DNA of 64,000 nt from the NCBI RefSeq assembly GCF_030052815.1, contig NC_079493.1, positions 62,992,691-63,056,690 on the forward strand. Reading direction: 5' to 3'. The notes beneath the pieces were generated by a model. The model was not told the DNA's origin and ran no database searches. It saw only the letters and a list, made by a program, of their open reading frames with translations. This stretch comes from Hevea brasiliensis. Taxonomy: Eukaryota; Streptophyta; Magnoliopsida; Malpighiales; Euphorbiaceae. Positions 46,498-60,707 of this stretch are shown here, in pieces (position 1 is the stretch's first letter; every line of letters begins with the position of its first letter). Both the position numbers and the translations under genes were made by a program.

Positions 46498-48013
46498 AAT
46501 TTAGGATTCTATCAAAATCAGTATCTTCCATACCTTATGAGATATGGCATGGAAGAAAACCAAGTCTTAAGCATGTTAAGATTTGGGGTTGTCCAGCTTA
46601 TATCAAAAAGCGAAACACTGATAAATTAGAAACTAGATCAAAAAAGGGTCGATTTGTTGGATATCCAAAAGATAGTTTTGGATATTATTTTTATTTGCCT
46701 ATAACACAAAAGGTTGTGATAAGTAGAGATGCCATATTTCTTGAACAACAGTTTGTTCAAGAAGGAGGCAAAGGAAGGCAAATAGAGTTGGAATTGGAGA
46801 ATTCTGACTAACTAACAGATCAGATGGATATAGATCCATCTAGTCAACCTACACCTATTGATGAAACATCTACAGCTATTCTTCGTAGAAAAACCAAAGT
46901 ATCTCACCGAGATATGGTTTCCTTCATGAAGAAGAACAAGAGTTATCTACTCATTAAGAAGTAGATCATGGAGATGATCCGCTTACCTATGAAGAAGCCA
47001 TATCAGATATAGACTCTTTAAAATGGATTGATGCTATGAAATCCAAGATTGATTCCATGTACAAGAATTAAGTTTGAGATCTTGTTGACCTACCTGAAGG
47101 TATTGTACCTATAGGGAAAAAATGGGTTTTCAAGAAGATAATTGGTTCTAATGGAAAGGTAGAGACCTATAAGGCAAGACTAGTAGCGAAAGGGTTTCGC
47201 CATGGCAAGGAATCGACTATGAGGAGACTTTCTCACCTGTTGCCATGCTTAAATCAATTAGGATTCTATTAGCAATAGCTGCATACTATGATTATGAGAT
47301 GTCGCAGATGGATGTCAAAATAGCTTTTCTCAATGGATACATTGAAAAAAACATTTTCATGAAATAGCCTAGGGGTTTTGAATTCCAAGATGGTTCCAAG
47401 GTATGCAAGCTAAAGCAATCCATTTATGGATTAAAACAAGCTTTGAGGAGTTAGAACATCCATTTTGATGAAGCCATTAAGTCATTTGGTTTTATAAAAA
47501 ATGAGGATGAGCCATGTGTGCATAAGAAGGTTAGTGATAGTGCTATCACTTTCCTTGTCTAATATGTGGATGACATTTTGTTGATGGGTAATGACACAGG
47601 TACGTTGACAACTGTAAAGGTATGGTTGTCAAATACATTCTCCATGAAAGTCTTAGGGATGGCAACCTATATTCTTGGGATTTGCATCTATAGAGATAGA
47701 GCAAAAAGAATAATTGGTTTATCCCAAAGTCTATACTTGGAAAATGTGTTAAAGATGTTTAACATGCTTGATTCCAAGAGAGGATTGTTGCCAGTGAGAC
47801 ATGGTATCCACTTTTCTAAAGAGATGTCTCAAAAGACACCTAAAGAAAGAGATAAAATGGCTAGGATTCCATATGCTTCGGCTATTGGAAGTTTGATGTA
47901 TGCAATTTTGTGTACTAGGCCGGATATCGCATATGCTGTTAGTTTAACTAGCTGGTATCAATCCAATCCAAGTTTGGAACACTGGATAGCTGTCAAGAAT
48001 ATCCTTAAGTACT
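46498..48013 (+). pseudogene. pol: Element G: copia pol fragment (integrase tail, RT, start of RNase H)
   Basis: It is closely similar to B at about 5755-7262. It holds the integrase tail (WHGRKPSLKHVKIWGCPAY), an RT decayed by stops, the catalytic YVDD at 47563-47574 with a TAA directly before it, and the RNase H start (SLMYAILCTRPDIAYAVSLTS). Both ends are truncated: the left end lacks any LTR, and the right end is cut by H. It shows where some of B's frameshifts lie, since G keeps bases that B lost (for example gtccagctta against gtcgattta). Confidence 0.9.
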
Positions 48014-51000
48014 TATCACACCTTACCCCTCTGTAAGACATAACATGATCCTGTAGTATACCTAATGAATTACCAAACTTTGTCTACTGATAACCCACTA
48101 AATATACTACAAGAGATTTTAAACCTTTTCTTATTTCTTTTTACAGTGGTGAGCACTTTTGACAGGTGCTAAATTTTTTTTTTTTTTTAACTGAAGTGAA
48201 ACCAAATAACACATCTGAAGTATCAATAATTTTTTTAAAAATTTTGGCAGAGTGCCATCTATGTTTTGAATAAAATAGTTCTTCAAAAACCTGTAAAAAG
48301 AACTTCCAATATATTTGTTCAATTCCAAACTACAATATGGCTCAACGCGAATCAATTTCTTAACATTTGTCAAACTAAATTCAACATCAATTTCCAGTAG
48401 TTCCAAAAGCTGAGATAAGAAAAATATATTACAACATTTTTCAGGCCAAAATAATTTATAACTTTAGTTTACAACTACTGAAGACCAAGTATACTATATA
48501 TATATACAGTCACGTACATTACAACAAAAACTATAAAAATAGTGGTATACTCAATATACCCGGAAGAATCCTAAAAGTGTAGCATAAGCAGCCTACTCTA
48601 CTGCTCTATCTGTCTGTCTACCTGCAACAGCAATGAAAAAGCTAACCCTGAGCCAATGTCTTAGTGGTGCACAACATTAAGAAAATGCAATTTAAAACCA
48701 TAATAATAGTTAAATTCAAAAGACAGAGAATGTCATAAAGAATTAAAATCCATTTCACAATGTCTCAATGAATATCAATAATTCACACACAGCTTAATCA
48801 TGATTCCAAAGTCCAATTTGTCCCAAAAGAAAATGGCTAATGAGGAATAGCATAGCCAGCTAGCAATTATATGAGTACTCATCCTATTCGTCCTCAACTG
48901 GCACATACCTCAACACTTCAGCCAGAGAGGGAATTCAAAGTCAATTCATCCCACTAGATAAGTTAGCAAGGAATTCAATCAAATATACATGATAGCTATG
49001 GTTTCAAACCATTTACAATATTTTTCAAGCAATAAGTATCCATCAAATTTCGTTCAAACAATTTTTCCATAATTTAAGCAATAATATACAAATTGTCATA
49101 ATTTATTTTCAATTGAAAATTCAAAAGAAATAACAGTTGTGCACAAACCTCTGATGAATAGCCTCTTGGCCTTGACTCAGTGGTTCCTTCCCCTTCCCTG
49201 AGTCTTTGCTAATTGAGATGCACAATTTAAAGTGTTTCAGTACTCATTTAAATTGTTTCTAACAATAAGGTTCAGTAATTAAATTATTTAATACTATTAC
49301 TTTCATTAGTCAACCTATAATGTTGACCTTTGATGCACTCTAGGAGAATAAATTTTAATGTTACCAATATGTCACATTTTATAGTCCTTTATTGTTGGTA
49401 CATGTTACCAATTTTATTTTCAAGTGTATTGCCTTTTTATTGCAATTTATCAGATTTTGGTATGCCATTTTAACCTAGCCGGATGACCTAATTCCCTCAG
49501 TTTTTGGGTTCTGGTCAGAATTACAAACTTGTAGGTCCATGTCTTATTGAACTTTTGCCACAAATGTTAGGTCATTTGGAGTTTACTAGACCAAGTTATG
49601 GTCATTTTATCAATTCTCGACAGGTTGCACTAAAATGGCAAACTTAGGTCATTTTTAGGTCATTTTCGATTATGGCAGTTTTTATACCCGAACTTGTACA
49701 AGCATTTTGACTTGCTTATGGTCATTTCTGGGTTTTTTGATCTCTACAAAAGATGTAACCCTATGTCTAAGCTTTCCAACCATATAAATTTCAGGTCATT
49801 TGGACCTGTTTTGAGTGAGTTATGGCCAAAATACTGACTGCTATTCAAATGGTTAATTTTCAGGTTTGCAATGTCACCAATCCGGATTTGGTCAATTTTC
49901 ATGTCACTTTCTGGACAGAATTTAGTTAGGCTTCGAACATGAAAGTTGGCACATTTTGTGCCTAGTTTCACTTCCAATTGGCCTCATACCAATTGGAGTC
50001 ACACACTTAGAGTTATAGGCTCATTTGCATACTGACCTTTATATGTCTCTCAAACACCAATCCAAATACACATTAACCTTGTTATAAGTCCACTTCTCTA
50101 CCAAATTCTGAATTGGTACTAACCATAACCACTCAACACATCACATTTAAGTCAACTTGGGTAGAATATAACAACTCATAATACATCAATTACAACTCAA
50201 AATTTCAAAGTCCAATTTCAATAATACATACACATGAATACCTCTTATTAACACATCTAATTTCCCATCAATAATCTCATACACATTTTGCCATCCTTGG
50301 TACCATAATTCACTAAACTATTTTATGAATTTAAACACTCTGCCATGCATCACAAGGCTTCCCAATTGCTCATATACATCAAGCTTCCCAATTTCAATAC
50401 GTAATCTCACTTTACATTCATAATTCACACATATACATAAAATACATTGGCTAAAACATCTTATGACATTAATCAACATGATTTCCCATCAATTACACGT
50501 AAAAAGCAAGATAAACACGTTGAACTTCTATGGCTGCCAAAAATGGAACATCACCCTAACTCATCAAACCTCAACATTTCTTCCATAAATCAATTCACCC
50601 AAACACCCACACAAACTTTAATGAAGAAAGGGAAAGGAAATGAGCACTTACTTAATTTGAAGCTTATTAAAAACTCATCAAAACCCTTCCTTCTTGCTGC
50701 CAATATCTTTACCAAGTTGTGTAGGCAAGCTTTAATGAAGAAGTTGAGGTGAAATGAGGGCTTGAATGGAGGTGCATGGTTGTTGTTCATGTTTCAGCCA
50801 TGGAGTTTCTATGGAGTTCCATTCGGCCATTGTTTTGAGAGGTTGAAGATGAATTCATCTTCTGTCCAAAATGGCTTTTACATCTGTCCACTTAAAGGTT
50901 TATTTAATCCCATAGTGCTCCACTAATCATCCTAAGCATTATAATAATCAACTTTAGTTAATTTGAATTACACCCCTTAGATTTCCTTTATTTCTTCTAT

Positions 51001-51483
51001 GTATTTGACTTCTAATTTTTATGGCATTTTCAAAGTTTAATATCATTTATTTTTAATATACATTTAGGTCAAAAGGCAACTCGGGGTGTCAAATGACCAA
51101 AATGCCCTTCTTCGGGTTGCATTTCAAATTTTTCGATAACACCGATTTTTCTTTGACATTTTCAATGTCATTTATACTTAAATAAATGTTTATTTAAGTC
51201 TTAAAAATATTTCCCAGGGTTCCCCGTAGTCCAGGGCTAGTCAACGGTCCACGCCGCAACTTCCCAGTGCGATCACCCATCGCTACGATTTTTTGCTCGT
51301 TTAACTTAGATACATTTCATTGCTCTTATTTTTCCTTTGTTTTTCTTGTATTTTCCTCTATTGTATTTCATTATTTCATGTCTCCTCACTGATATTTAAG
51401 TGTAGTTCTAGGCATTCTAGCTATCCGGACAGACACTGGTCACCGGAACAGTAGAACGCACTATCGAACATAGGGGTGTTACA
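48014..51483 (-). mobile_element. Element H 3' LTR (gypsy family 1)
   Basis: Read on the minus strand it starts tgtaacacccc beside a polypurine tract (51487-51497, c-rich on +) and ends ggtgtgata (tg changed to ta at 48014). It contains a 5S-like block (51249-51310), modules near 49815 and 49600, and a gcaccac-anchored hairpin (~48655-48675). Its length of 3470 bp is close to C's LTRs. Confidence 0.9.
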
Positions 51484-52210
51484 ATTCTCTCCCCCTTAAA
51501 ATAAATTTCATCTCAAAATTTTACCTAGTTTTAGTCTCTGAACAGCTGTGGGTGCTGTCTCTTCATGTCCTCTTCACGTTCCCAAGTAGCTTCTTGGCCT
51601 GAATGATGGTTCCACAGCACTTTAACCAGGGGTATCTATTTGTTCCTTAGCTGTTTCACCTCATGAGCTAGAATCTCTATGGGTTCTTCCTCGTATGAAA
51701 GGTCTAGATTTACCTCAATCTGTTCAATTGATAGAACATGAGTTGGGTTTGATCTGTACCTCCTTATCATGGACACATGGAAGACACTATGTATCCTTTC
51801 TAGCTCTGGAGTTAATGCCAACCGATATGCCGAAGGACCCACTCTTTCTAGAACCTCATATGGTCCGATAAAGCAAGGACTCAGTTTTCCCTTTTTGCCA
51901 AATATCATAATCCTCTTCCAAGGAGAAACTTTGAGGAATACCTTATCACCCACTGCATATTCAATATCCCTTCTCTTTAGATCAATATAAAACTTCTGAC
52001 GGTCTGATGCAACCTTGAGTCGATCTCTGATCAATCTAATCTTTTCCTCTGTCTGCTAAAAAATTTCTAGGCCAATCATCTTTCTTTCACCTACTTCATC
52101 CCAACATAGGGGAGTTATGCACTATTTGCCATACAAAGCTTCATATGGAGGCATCCCAATGCTTGATTGGTAGCTGTTGTTATAAGCAAACTCAATCAAT
52201 GGCAAGTGTG
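51484..52210 (-). pseudogene. int: Element H integrase C-terminus and chromodomain
   Basis: On the minus strand, starting near 52210, the peptide reads [25 protein letters not shown] and [11 protein letters not shown] long open run (52034-51636) then holds VGDKVFLKVSPWKR, the GPY/F module FIGPYEVLERVGPSAYRLAL and HSVFHVSMIRRY. The chromodomain (HHSGQEATWEREEDM) is at ~51620-51560. It is most like C. The rest of H lies beyond I, outside the window. Confidence 0.9.
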
Positions 52211-55170
52211 TTTGACACCCCTTGCCCGTCTATAGTGTAGCCGAGGAAGTTATGCCACTCAGTGTGCCGGAGCACCAATTTATGTTTCTATTACAATTTA
52301 TCCCTTTATAATTCATTTATTTTAAATTTTGATAAATCTGAATTTATCTGTAAATTTTATAGAAAATCCGGCAGAGTGCCGACTGTAAATTAGAAAAATA
52401 GTTCTTCTGAACCTGTTTAAAAACACTTCCAAAATAATTTCCAAATCTAAACTCCATTATACACATTCAAGTCAAACTCAAAATTTCAACATTTCATTAT
52501 TCAACATACATAATGCAGAAAACCTCATTAATATGAAATTTCATATATTTACATTAATACGTAATTACAGGAGTTTATAGTTACAATCCAAACTAATACA
52601 AAATGCAAAATACAAAAGGGCCACCTATAGTCCTAATGTCCTACCATATGCAGTGTAGATGTGAGGTGACTCTGGACCCTGAATGCAGCTCTGAAAGCTC
52701 ACTCCGTCTGATGTCTGTTGAGCTCCCCAGCTAGGTCTCCAGTACTTGCGCGTGGCAAAAGCGACGCGCTAAGCAATTCTGCTTAGTGGTGACAATATAA
52801 AATAATATAAAATAACATAAAATGAAACGAATATGCAAAATGTGTGTTTACATAGTTGGTAGACTTAACTTCTGATATTAATTTCATTATTATTTGATTA
52901 AACTTTGGTAAGATTTATTATCATTGCCCGAGTAACCCATACTAGTTTACTGGACTGGATAAATGGGTATACTAGCACTGGGTACTAAGTACCTCGGACC
53001 ATGACACCATCAGTCACATTGTGTCTCCGACAGCAAATGTAATGCCTAATAAGCTGTAATAATGATCAGGGTTAAAACCCAAGTGTATCAACTCAAATAA
53101 CATAGCCAAAGACTATTATGTCACAGAATGGCATGGGAGCCATGAAACACAAAATGGCATGAAGCCATATGCGATCGCTAATGAATCGAATTGGCATGCC
53201 AAGCTATCCAAACCAATCTTATTAGGTATACTAGGGCATTTTACACTTTTGAGTTTTACAATTTTTTGAATTTCAAGTTTTCATGTTACTATTCACTTCA
53301 TTAGTCAACCAAAATGTTGACTTCTGCATAGATAATAGGTATATTGGTTTTAATACTCCCAACATACCACATTTTGCATTCAAAATTTGTTGGTATTGGT
53401 TGCCAATACCATTTCTAAGCTTAATGTTAATTAAGCAAAATTTTCAGTTTTTATGCTTCACTTTTACTGTTCCATAGTCATTTTTTCTGTGGGAATTTGG
53501 AAAAATGATTAACACAAAAGCTATTCCTTATTTTGTCTAGTTGAATTTCTATTTTTGAATCACTTCATTTGGAGTTTTGTAGCTCAAGTTATGGTGCAAA
53601 AACCACAACTGGCCGGATTGAAATTTTTCTAGACTGACCATATCTACAGTGCAGTGGACAGTGACTGCAACTCACTTGTTCGATAGGTTCTGATCAAAAT
53701 TTGGGTTAGGTTCCTTCATGAAAGTTGTTAGTCTATATCTCAGGTTGTTTCTGGTAAAATTTCAGGTCAATTGGACCTTTCTACATTGAGTTATGGCCAA
53801 ATGAACAATTACTATTCATTTGGTCATTCTGCAGAAATAGACTGCAGGTCACCCGGATTAAGGCAAGCTTTTGGTCCACTTGGTTTGGTTTTATGGGCGT
53901 AGTTTCTTTACCAAATTTGTGCCATTATGTGTCTAGTTTCATGTCCAATTAACCTTGCACCAATTGAACCTCTACAATTGAAGTTATGGCTGTCCAAACC
54001 TGCTAGACTCATGTCCAATTCTGTAGGTCACCATGGGTAGCCACACTAATCTCAATTCTTACTACACAAACCACTTCATTTCTTATTTACACATATCCAA
54101 ATGGTCACTAATTGACTGTTAAAACTCACTTTAACCATTACATGATCAAAGTCTCCATTTTATACCCAAACCCTAACCCTAACATCTCAAATCATGCATT
54201 TAACTTGCATTTCATCAATACACGTAGTGGGTACATATTGTGGGCTGCCAGATGGTCTTTTAACTTCATTAAGCTCAATACAATCAAACCCTAACCATGG
54301 CTGCCAAAAAATATGGGATAGCATACAAGTGGTTTTTAATAAATTTCCTTTGAAATTTACACTCATTCAAGTCCCTAAACATGTATTCAAAGTAAAAATT
54401 TAGGGTTAGGTCACTAACCTCTTTGGAACTAAGTTTGGGTCTTGCAAAACTTCAGTTTTTCTTCAAAATTTTGCTGCCCAAAGCTTCCTCAAGGTGTGGG
54501 GTGAATTTTTTGTGAAGATAACTAGGGCTTTGGGCTGAGATTTGGTGAGGTTGGGAGCTTCGGTGAGCTTTAATGGAGTTTTCCTTCCTCTCTCTCTCTC
54601 CACGTTTTTGGTTGGCCCAAAGGTTGAAGAAGCAACTGATTTTTCTTTCTTTTTTCTGCCCATTAAGTCATTTTAAATAAGTTAGTGCCATGTGTGAAAG
54701 TTTGATTGGGTGGGAGGATTTTAATGACATCATTATGATGTCATAATGCTATTTTCTTTCATTTCTTCTCCATTTCTTGTCTAATTAATTTCAATTAAAT
54801 TTTTAACAACATTTAGTCATATTTTATGTCATATAAATTATTTATTTAATTGGACAAGTTGGCCAAAAATCATTTCTGAAGACGAAATGACCAAAATGCC
54901 CTCCGTTTGGCTTAACGGGCCAAAATTGTCTGTACCGATTGAAAAATTTTTCAAAGTATTTTCTTAGCATTCTAATGCCATAAGAACCTCTATGGAGTCT
55001 CGAAAACTATTTTATAATTTTTCCTAAATTTTTTTTTATTAATTATTTGAGTTAATTTTTTTGGTTCCTCACTTTAGTTTAAATATTTTTCCGAACGTTC
55101 TAGCTGTCCGAACCGGCACTGGTCACCGGAACAGTAGACTGTACAAACTAGCTAAAATGAGGATGTTACA
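52211..55170 (-). mobile_element. Element I 3' LTR (gypsy family 2), inserted in H
   Basis: On the minus strand it runs from tgtaacatcc (55170) to ggtgtcaaa (52211, one change from gtgtcaca). It carries the CTAAGCA-gaat-TGCTTAG hairpin (52772-52789) and the usual modules. The 5S-like block is missing: the sequence near 55030 jumps across it. The target pentamer on the left is gtgtg; the partner is outside the window. Confidence 0.9.
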
Positions 55171-56046
55171 ACTCTTCCCCTCTAAGAAAAATTTCGTCCT
55201 TGAAATTTACCTGATACAAACAGTTATGGGAACTGTTGCCTCATTATTTCTTCACTTTCCCAAGTTGCCTCTTTAGTGTTGTGGTGCCTCCAAAGCACTT
55301 TCACCAGTGGAATTTGTTTTTTTCTCAGTTCCTTCACTTCCCAAGCTAGGATCTGTGCAGGTTCTTCTGTATATGTCAAGTCCGATTGGATTTCAATCTC
55401 TTTCATGGAAATGACATGTGAAGGGTTTGAGCGATATCTTCTCAGCATAGAAACATGGAACACATTATGAATTTTATCCAGTTCTGGTGGTAAAGCTAGC
55501 CGATAGCCGATAGGCCACACATTCAATGACTTCATATGGACCAATGAACCTAGGGCTTAACTTACCCTTTCTCCCAAACCTCAGTACTTTCTTCCACGGT
55601 GAGACTTTGAGAAACACTTTATCGCCAACTGCATACTCTATCTCTTTTCTCTTCAAGTCAGCATAAGATTTCTGTCTATCTGAGGCAACCTTCAGGTTAG
55701 CTTTGATTATCTTCACTCTCTCCTCAGTCTGTTTCACCAGGTCTGGTCCTATCAGCTTATCTTCGCCTGATTCAGTCCAACACATTGGACTTCATATGGA
55801 GCCATTTGAATGCTAGCTTGGTAGCTATTATTATATGCAAATTCTGCCAGTGGGAGGTATCTATCCCAACTCCCCTCAAAGTCAATAACACAACTCCTTA
55901 GCATATTCTCCAGGATCTATCACATAATTCACATTGTTACTATCATTTCAATTTATTAATTGTAAAAATTCAATTAGGTCTTAGGTTTACCTGGATTACT
56001 CATTCTGACTGTCCATCCATTTGGGGATGAAAAGCCGTGCTAAAAT
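55171..56046 (-). pseudogene. int: Element I integrase and chromodomain, first part
   Basis: Reading the minus strand from 56046, sequence around the catalytic Glu (HPQMDGQSE-like) is followed by a 74-nt insertion (55990-55917), then the continuation ([24 protein letters not shown]). An open run (55785-55474) holds VGDKVFLKVSPWKKVLRFGRKGK and FIGPYEVIE. A frame break precedes ALPPELDKIHNVFHVSMLRRY and the chromodomain (WRHHNTKEATWESEE, ~55270). A polypurine tract is at 55174-55183. It is closest to D. Confidence 0.9.
55917..55990 (-). other. Putative 74-nt GT-AG intron in I's integrase
   Basis: On the minus strand it begins gtaaacc after ccag and ends gatag before atcctggag. It has the same length and position as the insertion in D, with several base differences. 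Removing it restores VIQ-ILEN(M) in frame. Confidence 0.65.
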
Positions 56047-59000
56047 TGTGACACCCCTTACCCGACTAAAGTGCAGCCGAGCAAGTTATGCCACTCAGTG
56101 TGCCGGAGCACTCTATTTTATCTTAATTCATTTTTATCGTAATTTTGAATATAACTTGTGAAATATAATTCATTTATTGAAATTGTAATTTATTTGAGGT
56201 TCCGAAAATTTTAAAGAAAATCCGGCGGAGTACCAGCTAAAAATGGAGAAAACAGTTCTTCGGAACCTGTGAAAAACACTTCTAATAATCATATTCATCT
56301 ATTCACAAACTCCAATATCAAAATCTCAATATTTTTCAACCATTCGTTTCTCAATCATTCATCACATTTGATAGTCATGTAACAGTCACAGATCAATATT
56401 CACTTTTCCATTTACAAACACAATTTTGCATTATTTACATGAAAATCAAAATACATTACATAAGTTTCATTTACACAAAGGAAAATAAAAATCAATTACA
56501 AAATACCAAAATGAAGCCTAGTGTCCGACTAATGCACTGTAGACGGTGAGGTGACATGGACACTATGCAGAACTGTGAACTGCCTTACCGAATCTGTGGT
56601 CTACTGAGCCCTCTGTCCAAATCTTCAGTACCTACGCATTGCAAAAGCGACGCGCTAAGCATAAAGCTTAGTGGTGCCAATAATACAAGAAAATATAATA
56701 TACAAATAAAAATAATAATTTCCTTGCTATTGTGTTCATAAGAAATGAGTAATTACTAACTTATTGTTTAGTCGAGGGCTAATCATGTTTTATCATATTA
56801 GCTTCTTCATGCATTTCGTTAATTATTTTTTTTTTTAATGATCTTGAGCTTCCTTGTATTTTTGTAATCATTCCTGATACTTAATTTTCGTATTTTCTTT
56901 AATAATCAGTTCACAGTTATACTTTTCCATTCATTTGGTTGCCCAAGTAACCTATACTGGATGACTGGACTGGATAACGGGTCGTTGGCACTGGGCACCG
57001 CGGTGCCTCGGGCCGTCATACCATGGGACACAGAACGTCAACCACGTATGCAGTCAATATAGCTAAAAGCTATGATATCACATAATCGGGCATAAAAGCC
57101 ATGAATACGGGCATAAAAGCCATGGATACGGGCATAAAGCCATGAATACAGGCACAAAGCCTTTCCTTTCGCAGTACTGCTAAAACAATACCCTATTGGC
57201 ATGCCAAACTATCCAAACCAATCTATTTAGGTATACTAGGGCATTTGATACTTTTAAATTTTTCAAATTTTGAATTTCAAGTTTTGGTGTCACTATTCAC
57301 CTCATTGGTCAACAAAAATGTTGACTTTTGGATAGAAAATAGGTGTATTGGTTTTAACACCCCAAACATACCACATTTTGTATTTAAAACTTGTTGGAAT
57401 TGATTACTATTACCATTTCTAAGTTTAAACCAAGGGAAGCAGAATTTTCAGTTTGTGAAGCTTAACTTTACTGTTCCATTAAGTATCAGTGGGAATTTAA
57501 AGAAATGGCAAACATGAAAGTTGTTCCTTATTTGGTCTAGTTGAATTTCCTTTTTTGAATCACTCCATTTGGAGTTTTGTAGCTCTAGATATGGTCCAAA
57601 AACCACAGCTGGCCGGATTTCCATTCTGCAGAAATTACCATATCTACAGTAACATGAACAGTGATTGCCACTGCCATTTGGGTTAGGTTCTGGTCATAAT
57701 TTGGGGTAGGTTTCTTCATGAAAGTTGTTTGTCTATGTCTTAACTTGTTGCTGTAAAAATTTCAGGTCAATTGACCTTATCTACAGTGAGTTATGTCCAA
57801 ATGAACAGTTCATTTGGTCATTTCGCAGTGTCTTTGTTGCGTGGTATCCGGATTGGGGCCAACTTTTGGTCCACTTGCTTTGGTCTTTTGGGCATGGTTT
57901 CTTCAGAAAAAATGTGCCATTATAAGCCTAGTTTCATTTCCAATTGGCCAAACACCAATTGGACCAACACAGCCAAAGATATGGCAGTCCAAGTGGACTG
58001 AAATTTCAGTCACCCTGCTGCTGTCTTTATGCAGCCTACACATTCACTTTGCCATGCATTAACTCACTTTAAATTATGATTAACTTGCCTTAAATGGTCA
58101 CTAATTGACCACTAGAATGTCCATTAATCAATTCAAATGCCAAGTCCAATTTTCACCATTAAAACCCTAATTCCCATTATGAATTTTCACAACTTATCTT
58201 AATTAACTACTAGTTCATTATCCTTATATTTATACACTTTAAACATGGTTTCTAGTTCACTCCAAGTCCATCACAAACACTCAATCCTATTCCTTCCTTA
58301 GGGCAGCCGAAATCCATGGCATACATACCCATAAGTTTCATTCATTTAATCCACAATTTCATACTCATTTTTAAGTCCTTAACATGGAACAAGAGATATA
58401 CATGCATAATTAAGCACTAACCTCTTTGCTCAACTTATTGAGCTTGTGAAAACTCTAGAATTTCTCCTCTTTGTGGCTGCCTAGAGTTGCCTTGTGATGT
58501 GGGGACAAGTTTTAGTGAAGGTGACTTAGGGTTTAGTAGTGGAATTTCATGGGAAATGGAAGAAATTAAAGGAAACTTTCATGGAGGGTTATTGAAAAGG
58601 GGAGGTCACGTTTTGGCTGAAGAAGAAGAAGAAGATGACCAGAATTTTTGGTCTCCTTTGGTCTCTTTTATTAGTTAATTAAAGGGTTGTTTAATTGTGA
58701 TTGGAGGAAGCTTTTTAAATGACATCACAATATGTCATATTTGGCATTTTATTGCATTTTCTTTTCATTTCTTTTCTACTAACTTTCAATTAATTTTTCA
58801 TCAATATTAATTCATATTTTATGTCATAATAATTATTTACTCAACTGGGCAAGTTGGCCAAAAATCGTCTCTGAAGGCGAAATGACCAAAATGCCCTCCG
58901 TTTGGCTTAACGGGTCAAAATTGTTTGTACCGATTGTAAAATTTTTCTAAATATTTTCTTGGCATTCTAATGCCATAGGAACCTCAATGACCCTTCTCTG

Positions 59001-59280
59001 GAGTCCCAAAAATTATTTTATGAATTTTTTCCCGGGTCTAGGGCTCCTCGTTGCGAGAACCGCAACTTCCCTCTGGGTTACCCATCGCTTGGGCACCGGC
59101 TCATTTGACTTGGTTGTATTTTATTTCTAAATTTTTTCCTGAATTTTTCTTATTAATATTTGAGTTAATTTTGGTTCTTGACTTTAGTTTAAATATTTTT
59201 CCGGACGTTCCAGCTGTCCGGACCGACACCGGTCACCGAAACAGTAGAATGTACGGAGTTGCTACCGGGAGGGTGTTACA
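56047..59280 (-). mobile_element. Element J 3' LTR
   Basis: On the minus strand it runs from tgtaacacc (59280) to ggtgtcaca (56047). It matches 60708-63941 closely over the whole length, with small patches of difference (56528-56600, 57475-57495, 57795-57850). It has a 5S-like block (59053-59110) and a hairpin (~56653-56670). Confidence 0.95.
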
Positions 59281-60580
59281 ACTCTTCCCCTCTAATTTAA
59301 ATTTCATACTCGAAATTTACCTGACTTAAGTAATCGGGGAGTTGCTACCTTCTTGTTTCTTCACTTCCTTGTATCGCCTCATCAGTGTCTGGGTTTGGCT
59401 CTTCCTGAGCTTCCATAGCATATACTTGTGGTGCCACCCTGACTTCGGGCTTTTCAACTATCTCAGAAACAATCTTCTGTGAAATGTCAGCCATTTCTGC
59501 TCTACCCGATCTTTTACCCCTTTGAACTATAGGGAAAGGTCTATCAACTTGTACCGGAGCTATTGAACCACTCCTCAGAGGGCAATCTCTTATGAAATGA
59601 TCCGTAGCCCCACACTTGAAACACTCTCCAGTTAACAATCGACACTCCCCTCAGTGTCTTCTACCACAATGCATACATTCAGGTACTGGGGTTCATCCCC
59701 TTGTTATTGTGCCCGGGGAACTAGCTATAGATATTCCAATCTGGCCTCTGTGGCCCTGTGTCTGATCTTGTGAACTAGAACCCTTAAACTTCTTACTATC
59801 AGTTGGTATACTTGACTGTCCTGGTCCAAATTCCCTCTTACACTGCCTATCTTTCCTATTTTGTTCATTTATTCTCACTTTCTCCACTTTTAATGCAGCT
59901 TCCACTAACTTGGCGAAGTCTGTGATCCCCAAGGCAGTGATCATGATCTTTATATTATCATTTAATCCCTCTTCAAATCTCTTACATCTTTCAGCTTCAT
60001 TAGGGACTATCTCCCTTCCATAGCGGCTCAATCTTACGAATTCCTTCTCATACTCGGCCACTGACAACTGCCTCTGCCTCAAATTAATAAACTCTCTTCT
60101 TCTCTCTTCCAGGTATACAGACCACATATTTCTTCTTAAATTCGAGAGAAAGAAGTCCCATGTCACTATTTCTCGCTGCACTTCACTGGACACGGTGTCC
60201 CACCATTCATATGCATCGTCTTGCAGAGATACAGAGATTCCAAGTTTTGCTCGAGTGCAATGGAGTTGTTTTTTAATTCTCACTGCCTGCTCAACCAATT
60301 TTCTACAGCAGAATCATCTACTCTCTAACCATATAAGTCAACTGCTCAAAACTTTCTTAGCCTTTCCAGTGTGATTTACTGTGGAGCCGGTGGTGGTGGT
60401 GCTTGCATTACTCGGCCATTTGTCTAAAGAAATCGCCATTTGGTTGGAACATGGCCGGTGGAGGCCGAGGTGCTCGCTTGAGCTGGTGGAGTAGGTTCTC
60501 CCCTACCCCAGCCTCAATCGCACAGGTGGAGCATGACTCTCCACTTCCTCCTCGACTGCTCTCTGTGATGAAGGGTCCAT
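59281..60580 (-). pseudogene. gag: Element J gag, with internal deletion joining it to the end of pol
   Basis: On the minus strand the ATG is at 60580 (MDPSSQRAVEEEVES). Frame breaks occur in the N-terminal third. An open run (60298-59693) holds the capsid core (LQDDAYEWWDTV, LRQRQLSVAEYEKEFVRLSRYGREIVPNEAERC). Another (59638-59345) holds a complete zinc knuckle, CFKCGATDHFIRDC. Shortly after the pre-protease linker the sequence jumps to the last bases of the chromodomain region (59370-59281) and the polypurine tract. About 3.5 kb of pol is missing compared with A. Confidence 0.9.
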
Positions 60581-60690
60581 ATCCTATTCAAAATAAGAAA
60601 GACAAACAGATCTGCATTAGTGTCACCTCGACTCTTACAAATGCAATGCATGGTATGGACTTAATCTAGGATCAGAAACACCTAAACCGT

Positions 60691-60702
60691 GCTCTGATAC
60701 CA
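60691..60702 (-). promoter_or_regulatory. Element J primer-binding site
   Basis: On the minus strand the sequence is tggtatcagagc, five bases after the LTR end. It is the initiator-Met site. Confidence 0.9.
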
Positions 60703-60707
60703 CTAAA

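Noticed and set aside
58487..58678. A 63-codon + strand ORF, identical at 63153-63344
   Set aside because: It occurs in both LTRs of J, antisense to the element, and ends in a GAA repeat. Identity reflects the LTR pair, not selection on a protein.
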